In this document: piece by piece, positions 44,908 to 54,935 of the stretch
Layout of the letters: every line of letters starts with the position of its first letter
How positions within the stretch are numbered: the first letter of the stretch is position 1
Assembly: GCA_963971575.1 (NCBI GenBank)
Contig: OZ020612.1
Location: 69,003,869-69,067,868 of the forward strand
Direction of reading: 5' to 3'
Origin: Liopterus haemorrhoidalis
Taxonomy: Eukaryota; Arthropoda; Insecta; Coleoptera; Dytiscidae
Length of the DNA: 64,000 nt
Program-made: the position numbers and the translations under genes
The notes under the pieces: generated by a model
What the model saw: the letters and a program-made list of their open reading frames with translations, nothing else
Told to the model about the DNA's origin: nothing
Database searches by the model: none

Positions 44908-45984
44908 CTGTGTAATCCATGTGCACTATATCGGAAATAGAATCTACTATACACCGTAAATACCGAATAAATATAACAAAACACTGTGAAAACTAACTTG
45001 CAAAGTGTTTGAAATTATTTACCAGGCTGCACACTTTAACATCGGTTGGTTGATTTTGTTTAACATTTGATTTTAATTTAAATTCTTGATTAAGATAGGC
45101 TGTCTATCGCTGGTCTAGGCGGAAAAACGGCCCTGGTGGTGAGGGTTCAGATTATAATTTTTTGGCGAGGGGCAAAAATTTGAAGTTCCACCACTGATAG
45201 TACTACCAGTTTTCTTAACTAGAATGCTGAATGCAAGTAGTCGAAGATCTTAGATGAAAAGTCGGCTGGTATAATCGGAAGTAACGCCTATTCTCATAAT
45301 GAGATACGTTGTCTACGAAGTCACCTTTGAGCGAGCGGTGTAGTTGATCTTTTCAGTTATTTTATTCGAACCATTCAGGAAGCTAGTATTACTTAACGAC
45401 CCCACGTTTACACTTTTATATATAAATCATAATTATAATCTATTAAATTTTTTATTTCATCTTATAAAAATAATAATCTCATTAAGTCTAACAGTAAAGA
45501 TTCCGCTATTTTATATTCTACAATAGTTAGTTTTCAGTAAAACACATCACTCTGACATGATTGTAATTATACCTGGCATACTGCAACACTTCTCCCCTCT
45601 GACGGCCGTTAAAGGAAGCTCATGTCATACTCTCCACTCGGAGATTAATTTAAAATGATAAATAATAAGTGGCATAGCAACATTACTTCATGTAAATAGG
45701 TGAAATGTAATTCTGACTGTTTTAGAATCTGGCAAACGAACATACTCTGTCAGTTATACAGCTGTTGAAGTTGAGGCATAAGTATTACTTGAACACTCCA
45801 CTCTTGCCAACTTATCAGCACAAAAAATTGACGCGTGTATCATCTGTCATCTAGTTTGTAATACACATGATATATTGTCCGTTCGAATTAATAAACAAGA
45901 TCAGATATATGTGGATTATAAAATGGTATATTATTACAGTAAGTTGACACCTCGCGTCCAAAACAAAATACAATTTTTTTAGAT
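44908..45984. other. No gene; possible hAT-like terminus near 45180-45197
   Basis: On the minus strand from 45197 CAGTGGTGGAACTTC resembles a hAT end; no partner end was found. Rest is AT-rich. Confidence 0.3.
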
Positions 45985-46150
45985 TTTTAAACGTGCCGAG
46001 TCAGTAAAGTTTTTGTAATGACAATAGGAGCCCAAAGCCGGAGGATGGGCACTTTTTAAACGTGCCGAGTCAGTAATCGTCAACTTTTTTAACGAACTGC
46101 AGTCATCCCTCGATTTGCACGGGAGTTACCCCAACTAACCCAAGAGGTGC
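45985..46150 (+). mobile_element. Family F repeat with Tigger-like end, copy 1
   Basis: Shares about 125 bp with 50577-50700, including AGGAGCCCAAAGCCGGAGGA, AAACGTGCCGAGTCAGTAA and CAGTCATCCCTCGATTTGCA, the last being a Tigger-style terminus (CCTCGATTTGCACGGG). The phrase AAACGTGCCGAGTCAGTAA occurs twice in this copy. Confidence 0.65.
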
Positions 46151-46960
46151 AAAATAAAATATTTTACCTAAGAATAGTTCAGATGAGAGCAGATATTTTG
46201 TTAACATCACTTATAGTTTATTTTAGTTTTATGCATACAAGCATATTATAATTTCCTAGGATTAATATAAACAAATCTTCAATTAACCTTTTTTTATTTT
46301 TCTACTTATGAATTTTGAGGTTTATAACATGCAGTCACTATATTACACAGGTTTCGGGTTCGAGTCAAGTTCAAAGCATGTGTGTTTTATGATACCAAAT
46401 AAGATCATAATAAATAAAACATATTTCTTGATGAACAACCATAGTTGCTATGAAAATAGGTTTATTACACTAGTTATAAAGCCTAAATAAAAAATTAAGT
46501 TTAATTTATTGTTATTATGTTATCGATTTGAAAACAATTATAAAGCCAGTTTATAACTTTTCTCTGATATTTTGATGTTACAAAAACTGCAATAGATACA
46601 ATATAAGATTCTTATTTTTCTTTAAAGAGAAATTTTATAAATATAAAGGCATTGCGGGGCGGAATTCGTATATAAGAGGGTACAATAGATAACAAAAATA
46701 TATTAAACGATTTAATTTAACAATTGTAGCTAATAGACCCCACTAGGGGCCTTTGAGGTTTCCATTTTTATTACAGTGGGTGAGTAGGCAAGAGACCCAT
46801 TGCTTTGCTTTGCCCAGAGCCTACAATGCTTTGAAGACGGCATTGGAAACAACAATATTGTCATATGGAATATCCAATGAAAGATAGAAAGAGTTAACAG
46901 TATTTCATTTGAATCAATCTAAAATCTAATAAGAAATCTTTATTACATCCTAAATCCAAA
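46151..46960. other. No gene recognised
   Basis: AT-rich. A phrase near 46775-46830 (CAGTGGGTGAGTAGGCAAGA) may be a MITE end, unproven. Confidence 0.3.
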
Positions 46961-46964
46961 ATCA

Positions 46965-47175
46965 ATCGCACTCAATACAATAATCCCCGGCACCTCAGCC
47001 TCCGAGCAGTTTGTTAAACGTCCCCTAATAGTGACAAATGCAGGGCGATCAGTCGTTGGGCCGACGCTGATTTATACTGCCAATAACTCACGATTATCCC
47101 AGCGAGACATCGCCCAATCTGGATTACGCGAGTTATTTGTTTATTGCGCCACTGTTGTTCTTTTCAATTACACAA
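46965..47175. promoter_or_regulatory. GC-richer unique island with homeodomain-type sites
   Basis: Not repeated in the window and less AT-rich than its surroundings. It contains TAATCC (46980), GGATTA (47120) and TTATCCC, which are K50 homeodomain (Otx/Bicoid-type) or GATA-like cores, in 200 bp. Short motifs occur by chance, so an enhancer role is speculation. Confidence 0.25.
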
Positions 47176-47321
47176 GTCTTGTGGTCGGAGATTTACTGCA
47201 GTTAACTTAACGAAAGAATCAGACACAATTTTATTGGCAATTAATTTAATTTCTTACTTTTCTACTAAATTGTCTTTTTTATTCAAAAAAGATTTGCACC
47301 AAACATTTAAATGAAGCAATA

Positions 47322-47510
47322 ATATACGAGGTTTCATAAAAAAAATGCGAACTAGCGCCATAAAACTTTATTAAAACGATATTATTTTATATTTAAATGA
47401 TCACCTTCCAGATACTACCCAACTGCAACAAAACATCGCTTCCAGCGTCTTTTCTGCTTTTGAAAACACATTTAATAGCAACTTTTTGTAATCGCTTTTA
47501 TTATAGTTTC
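47322..47510 (-). pseudogene. mariner-type 3' end with transposase C-terminus
   Basis: A mariner-style terminus TATACGAGGTTTCATAAAA at 47324 is followed by sequence that on the minus strand reads AITKSCY, QKQKRRWKRC and YLEGDHLNI, the last conserved block (W.RC......YFEGD) of a common insect mariner group. Stops are present, and everything upstream is missing because family B copy B6 begins at 47511. Confidence 0.65.
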
Positions 47511-48039
47511 TTTTTTAGGTATGACCAAAAAAAGCTTATACCGTAATTTTGTCGTCTATCTGTTTGACTGTCTGTTCGGTAAAAATTTTAGCCAAACGGC
47601 TAAACCTAGAGAGTTGAAATTTGGCATGCTTATACAACTCTTTGACCCGCACATTGGAAAAATACTAAAACATATCCCCCTAAAAATATAAACAAATATC
47701 TGCTCATCGAAAAAAAAATATGTTTTAAAATGTTGAGTAGGGTATCAAATGAAAGTCCTTAGTACGTGGATTAACGATCAAAATTTTATTTTTGCAAAAT
47801 AAATTATTTTGACGCGATTTTTGTCAAAATTGTGCAAAAAAAATTTTGTCCCACACCCAAAATCTAAAAAAATTCTAAGTAATGTACATTTGTGTGAACC
47901 AGAATAGTACAACAGGAATTTTTGATCAGATTATGTTTTCGGAAAATAACGCATTTTTTGTGTTTTTTTGCTTGACGAAGTACAAAAGTTATAGTTATGT
48001 AACACACTATACTAGAAGGCGTATCCTGGTCTAATGCCT

Positions 48040-48098
48040 GGTTTAATGGTTCGGTCGGCCCCAGGGCGCCACGGCACCCAGTTTGGGAATCGCTGCTG
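48040..48098. mobile_element. hAT terminus fragment inside B6
   Basis: On the minus strand CAGCGATTCCCAAACTGGGT and GCCGTGGCGCCCTGGGGCC follow, a characteristic hAT end. The other end is absent. Confidence 0.6.
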
Positions 48099-48209
48099 TA
48101 GACTATTATTATTATTTGTTTTGAAACAGGCGGCTACAAGCCGCAAATAACGCATTTTTGTGTTTTTTGCTTGACCAAGTAAAATAATTAATAACTTATC
48201 TAACTTAAG

Positions 48210-48280
48210 TATGCTTTGATAGTGCAATGGCTAGCATGCTCACGTTCTAATTTGCAAACTTAAGTTCGCTCCGCTCTCCA
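48210..48280 (+). other. tRNA-like module of B6
   Basis: A-box TAGTGCAATGG, CATGCTCACGTTCTAATTTG as anticodon arm, and B-box AAGTTCGCTCC. A fifth distinct module type. Confidence 0.55.
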
Positions 48281-48504
48281 TGCAATTTTATTTTTTCTTT
48301 TTTTTTGCATTTTTATTTTGTATAATTATTATTTCAAAATTTTAGTTATATTTGGGCAAATGTTGCATTTAATTTTTAAAAGCCCAAATTTAACAACCAG
48401 TGGAAATTGTTGAAATTGAATACACGAAATCAGAGGGGCAGGGTTATGACTTAAAACAACCAATGGAAGCCACAGGCGCAATTCTCAAAGTCTTAATGAA
48501 CCTT

Positions 48505-48505
48505 G

Positions 48506-48546
<41 letters not shown>
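48505..48546. repeat. (TA)n microsatellite
   Basis: About 20 TA dinucleotides within family B copy B6, where other copies have only a few. Confidence 0.9.
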
Positions 48547-48548
<2 letters not shown>

Positions 48549-48738
48549 TTTTAAAAAAATACTGCACTTATTTAGAAACCTAAATAATGGTATTAGGCAT
48601 TCGAGTTAAAATTAACAAAAAATATTGGTATTTTAACATAAAATTTGTTTTGGCATCCCAAATAATCATCATTAACTTACTAAATACCTGCGAAACCCTG
48701 AACTGTGTGGAAATTCACAATTCGCATAAATTTTTTCT

Positions 48739-49205
48739 GTTTTGTTTTATATCTAGATTTAGCTTATACTAGACTCTTATGGTTTTATACTTTATACTTT
48801 AACCAGGCATCAATGTTTTATTCAAGATCATATGAACTAAAAATTAAAGTGTGCCAGTAACGTACCCTCCCTCCAATATAATTTAAAGCACAGTTAAATT
48901 ACTTTAGGGAACATGAACTATCGTATATCCAATTTGTAACAATGCTAAAAGTTACAATGCGAAGATTTGAGTTCGGAACACAGATGGGTAACCTGATACT
49001 CACTGTATCGTATATGAGAGTATGGCTTCTAAATCAGCTAATATCCAACTCTCTCGTACAATTAGTAACTGATATATCAATATTCAGTTAACTACATGTA
49101 TACCTAGCAATTAAATAAGATATCGAAAAGATTTTTTTTAGAATCTTCAGTTATTTGACATTGGTTTTTATAATTTTCATAGAGTAAGTTATCATATTAA
49201 GCGTG
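48739..49205. other. No gene recognised
   Basis: AT-rich; nothing supportable. Confidence 0.35.
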
Positions 49206-49210
49206 CTTTT

Positions 49211-50429
49211 TATTGAAATATCGAGACTCTGATGATCTCAATAATACCATGGATACACCACTATGGCAAGAGATAGAGGTTTTATACATGTATCCATGGA
49301 AATATAAAATAAGTAATAAGTGACGTTATAAAAATGTCATTAATAAATTATTATTAATATTTATTTAATTTCTTTAATTTGTGCAGCTTCAGCTGTACTA
49401 TTAATAATAACAGGTTAGTATTAAAAAGATTCAAAATGGAAGATTGTAAAGCTGTTTCGACACCGCTATGTTCAGGTGCTAAATTAAATAAAGGTTCTAA
49501 AGAAAATAAAAATGATAGCGTAGATAAAAATTTTTATCAGTCTGTAATTGGTTCCCTGATGTATATTGCTACATGCACAAGACCAGATATCGCTTATGCT
49601 GTAAGTTCACTCAGTCAATACAACTCAGATCCTAGAAATCTGCATTTAGTAGCAACCAAAAGAGTGTTAAGATATCTAAAAGGCACAGAAAATTTAAATT
49701 TGACATATGTAGCTAATGACAAACCAATCCTAGGATACAGTGACGCAGATTGGGGAGGAGACCAAGATGATAAAAAATCATATGGAGGTTACGTTTTCTT
49801 ACTCGCAGGAGGAGCAATATCATGGCAAGCCAGAAAACAAAGATCAGTGTCGCTATCAAGCACGGAAGCTGAATACATGGCACTTACACAGGCCACAAAG
49901 GAAGCAATTTATCTTAGAGATTTTCTAAATGAATTAAATTATGAAGTCGGACAAAATAAAATGACGATTTTTGACGACAATCAGAGTGCCATAAAACTTG
50001 TGAAGAATAATGGATTTCATTCTCGTACGAAACATATAGCCATACAATACCATTTTGTAAGAGAAAAGTATGAACAAAATTTAATTGACATAAATTATAA
50101 GCCAACAGAAGATATGGTGGCCGATGTTTTCACAAAAGGACTAACTAGATTCAAGAATGAAAAATGCGTGAAAGAAATGGGATTATCTGAAATCATCATT
50201 GTGGGAGAGTATTGAAATATCGAGACTCTGATGATCTCAATAATACCATGGATACACCACTATGGCAAGAGATAGAGGTTTTATACATGTATCCATGGAA
50301 ATATAAAATAAGTAATAAGTGACGTGTAAAATATTTTCTAATAGATAAAAATGTCATTAATAAATTATTATTAATATTTATTTAATTTCTTTAATTTGTT
50401 CAGCTTCAGCTGTACTATTAATAATAACA
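49211..50429 (+). mobile_element. Internally deleted Copia LTR retrotransposon
   Basis: Left LTR 49211-49412 and right LTR 50210-50429 share the start TATTGAAATATCGAGACTCT and the end CTATTAATAATAACA, with very few substitutions. The right LTR has an extra stretch near 50325-50343. A perfect 5-bp target duplication CTTTT lies at 49206-49210 and 50430-50434. A purine tract GTGGGAGAG directly precedes the right LTR, as expected for plus-strand priming. After the left LTR only GGTTAG remains of the primer-binding region before coding sequence begins, so gag, protease, integrase and most of the reverse transcriptase are gone. The near-identity of the LTRs suggests recent movement by enzymes from a complete relative. 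Confidence 0.95.
49436..50215 (+). CDS. Copia polyprotein C-terminus: intact RNase H
   Basis: The first in-frame ATG is at 49436; the frame is open back into the left LTR. The 259 residues start in the connection region of Copia reverse transcriptase (MEDCKAVSTPL, GSLMYIATCTRPDIAYAV at about 39-56, RVLRYLKGT) and then carry a complete Ty1/Copia-type RNase H. Its acidic residues are visible: YSDADW (D103), STEAEYMAL (E144/E146) and DDNQSAI (D180/D181), followed by SRTKHIAIQYHFVRE and DVFTKGL. No stop or frameshift is present. The stop codon lies inside the right LTR. RNase H removes the RNA strand during reverse transcription; alone it cannot support transposition. The intact frame may just reflect youth. 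Confidence 0.93.
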   Translation: MEDCKAVSTPLCSGAKLNKGSKENKNDSVDKNFYQSVIGSLMYIATCTRPDIAYAVSSLSQYNSDPRNLHLVATKRVLRYLKGTENLNLTYVANDKPILGYSDADWGGDQDDKKSYGGYVFLLAGGAISWQARKQRSVSLSSTEAEYMALTQATKEAIYLRDFLNELNYEVGQNKMTIFDDNQSAIKLVKNNGFHSRTKHIAIQYHFVREKYEQNLIDINYKPTEDMVADVFTKGLTRFKNEKCVKEMGLSEIIIVGEY

Positions 50430-50576
50430 CTTTTAAAACGGCGATTTTACTCCAACGAGAATAAAGTATTGGGAACGTTTACTTACTACGCGATTATAAA
50501 TTTAATCATACGCAATTCTTCTCACCTGATTGAGGCATGCCGACAAAAAGAACCCACTAAATTGCTGGGGCAACTT

Positions 50577-50700
50577 AAGTTTTTGTAATGACAGTAGGAG
50601 CCCAAAGCTGGAGGATGGGCACTTTTTAAACGTGCCGAGTCAGTAATCATCAAACTTTTGAACAAGTGCAGTCACCCCTCGATTTGCACGGGAGTTACGT
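50577..50700 (+). mobile_element. Family F repeat, copy 2
   Basis: Same order of phrases as 45985-46150, ending in CAGTCACCCCTCGATTTGCA. See that entry. Confidence 0.65.
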
Positions 50701-51260
50701 TTCATAAAAACACTGCACAATACTAAATTACAAGTGATGACCAAAAAAAGTTCCTTATTTCGAAAATACAAGTAATAACCTAAAAAATTGCTTCGCTACA
50801 AAATTAGATTACGCTAATTATTTTTACATTCATTTGGCGCCCTTTTGAGCCTAACAGCCCCGTCGCAGCGGCGCCCGCATGCATCGTATACTCTGAATGT
50901 GCGGTTTTACCGGCCCTATCTAGGGCCTACAACATTAATGCGGCCCTAGTAAGGTCTAAAAATAGGAAAAATGAAAAAATGTTAAGAGTATGGATTAACA
51001 ACCAAATAAAAAAATAGAATCTATTACTCACAATCAAAGAGAAAACATTATGCCGTTAAACATAATTAAAATAATTCCTTAAATTGCAATTTTGGAATAT
51101 AATTGCATAGAGACTTTTTGGTTCAGAATTAGTTACTATTTCAGAACTAGCAGACCCCTTACCAACAACTTTGGCAAACTGATATTGAATAAAAATCAAT
51201 ATAAGCAGGAATCAATTATTAAAATTTGCATGATTCTACGTATATTAAAAAAACAAAAAC
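50701..51260. other. No gene; remnant of the GTGATGACC minisatellite
   Basis: At 50728-50790 ACAAGTGATGACC and ACAAGTAATAACC units recall the repeats inside the hAT MITEs, followed by GGCGCCCGCATGCATCG. A decayed MITE is likely. Confidence 0.4.
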
Positions 51261-51556
51261 GTTTCTTGATTATACTTAGGAAATCCTAAAAAGCTGCTTA
51301 ATGTGTGTTTAAAAATTAATATCGGGCAGGATACGGTCCGCGGGCCATATACTGGACATCAATGGTATAGCTATTTCTGATTATACCTAGAAAATCCTTA
51401 AAATCCGCTAAATGGGTGTCGTTTAAAAATTAGTATCGGGCCGGATACGGTCCGCGGGCCATATACTGGACGTCAATGGTATAGATGTTTCTGATTATAC
51501 CTAGGAAATCCTAAAAAGCCGCTCAATGCGTGTCGTTTAAAAATTAGTATCGGACC
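51261..51556. repeat. About 113-bp tandem repeat, 2.6 units
   Basis: Units start near 51261, 51373 and 51488 with TTTCTGATTATACCTAGGAA and contain AAAAATTAGTATCGGGCC and GGTCCGCGGGCCATATACTG. The latter resembles the GC-rich terminus of some hAT elements, so the array probably amplified a hAT end. Confidence 0.8.
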
Positions 51557-52548
51557 ATTACAATTGACAAAACATTCTTTCGTCTAGTCACCGTACATAC
51601 AGACTTGAGAGCTCTGGTAGGTGATCTGCTTTGTCGAGGTACGTCGTTCCCACCTCCAACCACTCAGTTCGTGACCGACCGCATGCACTTAACTTAAGAC
51701 CCGCTAGCACCCAGGAACTTAGCGTTACGTTAAGAAAGAAATTTGAGCTTATATATATATAATATATAATATTCTAAAATATACTGTGTGTTCCATTTAA
51801 AATATTGTTTTTGTGCTCTGCACTGTTGATTCGGTATTTCCCCTTCTTAATCAGCTTAAAATATACTACTAGTTTGTCTATTTTATCGTAATCGTTGCTA
51901 TTTAATAACAGAGTTAGCAATGGTGCCGATTTAACTTTAAACGAGAATTAACTTTGCATCCGATTTAATTTTAACTGTATTTTATACGATTTAACTTTCT
52001 GTGAGAGAGATAGAGAGAGAGAAAGGAAGACAGAGAAAGAGAAATCGAGGAGGAAAGAGAGAATAGATATAAACACAACTCTGGTAAGTTTTCTTTTTAA
52101 GGACACTAATTTAAAATGACTAAAGAAAATAACAACGTGTGCAGTCTAATAACACCTACTCATAATGTTTTTGTATCGCCTAATAAAATTTCCAAAGCAC
52201 AAATAACACTAAACAGATTATTATATCTGTTCCAGTACCTACTCATTTGTTCTAACAAATATACAGAGCGAGTTGTAAATGATGAAAGATTAGTTACCGT
52301 GGACGTATTGTGACATTTGCACTTGTACTAATGTCCCGACCACTCCCCTGTACATGTGACGACAGATTGGGTGTGCGAGTGTATGCGTGTGTCAGTGTAC
52401 GCATCACTGTGTGTGTCACACTGCGGGGTGTAACTACGTGTGCCTATAGATGACTTCCTGGTTATTTTAGGGTTTTGGTGACAGATAGGTGGGCGCCAAA
52501 TTAGTTTGTCATTGAGTTGTTCGAAGAAAAGACTTGTCAATGAATGTA
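51557..52548. other. No gene; GA-rich tract at 52000-52070
   Basis: Contains a purine-rich GAGAGA stretch and GT/TG-rich sequence at 52370-52430. No recognisable product. Confidence 0.35.
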
Positions 52549-52551
52549 TAA

Positions 52552-52832
52552 AGCCTGTAATACATGATGCGATTTCTCGTTTTGAATCTCGTACGATTTA
52601 TCGTACAAGAATTATTGTATCGTGTACTACAGGATTTTCGTACGAGATCTTGTACGATATTGAAAACCATCCAATATTTATGCTCCAGACCTAAAATATT
52701 GTATAGAAATGAACAGATATCGACGCAGTAGATTATTGCGCATAGTCACGTGACCGATACCGTTAGGAATAATTATCGTGCGATAAATCGTACGAGATTC
52801 AAAACGAGAAATCGCATCATGTATTACAGGCT
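52552..52832. mobile_element. 281-bp PIF/Harbinger-like MITE
   Basis: Left AGCCTGTAATACATGATGCG and the right end are exact complements for about 50 bp. TAA flanks both sides (52549-52551, 52833-52835), the 3-bp duplication of PIF/Harbinger elements. Interior repeats TCGTACGA-type phrases. No coding capacity. Confidence 0.85.
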
Positions 52833-52989
52833 TAAGACTGTTACTCCATGTCTTATGCAAGTGTTTAACACAGAAATTTGTTCTGCGCTGTTTAAAACTT
52901 TTAACAAACAACTGTACTGCAAAATTTTGCGCTAGAGAAATCCCACAATTATTTACTCGAAAATGACACTATTCGAAATCGCACTAAAT

Positions 52990-54190
52990 GAAGTTAATTT
53001 TATTTTTTACTTACTTAATCCTAAAGCATTTCTACCTTGCGGTGTAAGGCTATAGTCGAGTTGCTTATTTTCTGGTGTTGTTCTCCATACTTCTTTCCAT
53101 CGTGTTCTGTCCTTTGTATATTTTCTTATCTCCTCCCATTTTACGCCTCTCTTGCAGCTTCTTTTGTTTCTTGGTACCAGGTTTTTCTCGGTCTTCCTGG
53201 TTCTTTCTTCACTGTTCTTGCTTCAAAAACTCTTTTTACTATTTTGTCTTCACTCATTCTGTGTATATGTCCCAGCCATCTGTCCTTCTTCTATTATAGT
53301 CTCTACTGGTTTTGTGCCTAGTTTTTCTCTAAATACTTCATTTCTTATTCTGTCCAATTTTGTGTTACTTTTTTCCTCAAAAATCTCATTTCGGAGCTTC
53401 TTATTTAAGACCTGTGCGTCTCTGTAGTGGTCCAGGATTCTGAGGCGTGTGTCAAAATTGGTACTGTCACTTTTTTGAAGATCTCTACCTTGATGTTAGT
53501 TGGTATTTTTTAGTTAAGAACGATGCTTTGATGCTGTTGAACATTTTTCCTGCTGCGCCTACTCTTTCCATAATTTCTTCATCCATTTTTCCATCTTCCG
53601 CGAGAACTGTTCCTAGGTATTTGAATTTTCCTACCTCTTATATTATTTTGTTATCTGTTTTTATTTTTTGTTGCATTTTTGTCTTACTTATTACCATTGT
53701 TTTTGTCTTTTGTGTGCTAATTTTCATATTTATTTTCTTCAATTCTTTATTGTATTGGTTCAGGTTGTTTTGTAGTTCGTCCTCGTTCCTTGCTATTATA
53801 ACCATGTCATCCGCATAGCAAAGTTCTGCTACTTTCACATTTTCCATTTTCCAGTCGCCCACAGAATATGCTTTAATATTTTGTCTTACTTCTTTTATGG
53901 CGTCGTCTAGTATCAGTGAGAACAGTAGTGGACTGAGTACGCATCCTTGTCTGAGTCCATTTTCTGTTATAAAAGATCTTGATACTTCATTTCTTGTTCT
54001 GACATAATTCTTGCTATCGGTATACAGACTTTTAATATTTGAGATGGTGATTTCATGAATGCCTCTGTTTTTAAGTGTCGACCAAACGTCTTCTCTGTTC
54101 ACTCGGTCGAAAGCTTTCTCCAAGTCTACGAAGCATAGGTGGATTTGGCTATTTGTTTTTAGTGCTTTCTCGCTTAATTGCCGCAACGTG
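52990..54190 (-). pseudogene. Non-LTR retrotransposon reverse transcriptase, 5'-truncated
   Basis: The 182-residue frame at 53638-54186 has reverse transcriptase motifs in order: CFVDLEKAFDRVNRE (motif A, D21 and D27), LRQGCVLSPLLFSLILDD (motif B, about 78-95) and CYADDMVIIA (motif C, catalytic YADD at 124-127). It continues after one frameshift as FKYLGTVLAEDGKMDEEIME and KMFNSIKASFLTKKYQLTS, then decays through several stops to a C-terminal W..I.KYTKDRTRWKE-like segment, ending near LTPQGRNALGLSK at about 53000. The endonuclease and N-terminus are missing, as usual after incomplete reverse transcription. The 3' end at about 52990 runs into AAGTAAAAAATAAAA. Confidence 0.92.
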
Positions 54191-54930
54191 AATTGGTGAA
54201 TATTTTATACGTGAATATTTAATTTTTTAATTTTTATAAACAATTTGACCATTCTAACAGAACAAGAAAACAATATCAGGAATGGCACTACAGCAGTAGG
54301 TATGCGGGGCATCCTCTGCTTACCAACTACTACCAACTCACTAATTACCAACTTGTTGTTTAAAATAATGTATTTAAATAGTGTTAATATTGACGGAGAT
54401 ACGGAAATATTTATAAAATTGAAACGTTAACTCAGTTTAACTTTCGGTATATTTCATAATTGGTCTTTTAAGAAAAAAAGGTACAAGGAAAACATTTTTT
54501 GTTAAAAACAATTCTATTTTAACACCCTTATTGTTCTCGCTATAAAAGACTTCACGCATTCCTTTCATTTACAGCGGTCCTAAAACGTTCCCAAAAGGGC
54601 CATTAATACAAGACTACGCGGATAGTAACCCCTTTGTCGGTAAATGTTAACTGCTGCGGACGATCAACTGATTTTTACTGTCGCTCTAAAAGCCAACCGT
54701 TCTTCTATACATTTTTACATGTTGCTTCAGGTAGCATTGTTTGATATTGTAGTAATTACTTAATTATTTTAAAAGGTAAATTAAGATACGGTTCGTATAC
54801 CTTGATTACTAGATTAGGTTTGTTACTTTGTTTTACTAAGATAGTAAAAGTATTTTAAGAGATACAGTAATAAAAACTAAGCTATACCATAAGAATGTGC
54901 TTTGGGGTATTGTGTTCTTTGTCGTTTGAT
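54191..54930. other. No gene recognised
   Basis: AT-rich; nothing supportable. Confidence 0.35.
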
Positions 54931-54935
54931 TACTG

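Larger units (their letters stand above)
47511..48738 (-). mobile_element. Family B repeat, chimeric copy B6
   Basis: Runs from TTTTTTAGGTATGACCAAAA to the terminal GTGTGGAAATTCACAATTCG. Around the tRNA position it is doubled: a first junction (GTAACACACTATACTAGAAG and CTGGTCTAATG, 48000-48035) breaks off, a hAT-end-like piece follows, then AATAACGCATTTTTGTGTTT and the junction region come again (48147-48200) with a complete tRNA-like module. The copy therefore joins two family B halves. Confidence 0.8.

Noticed and set aside
52328..52540. GT-rich region with short frames
   Set aside because: Simple-sequence composition (GTGTGTG) explains it; no motif.
53037..53818. Plus-strand hydrophobic frames at 53037-53818 considered as membrane proteins
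   Set aside because: They are antisense to the LINE reverse transcriptase, whose conserved motifs are on the minus strand.
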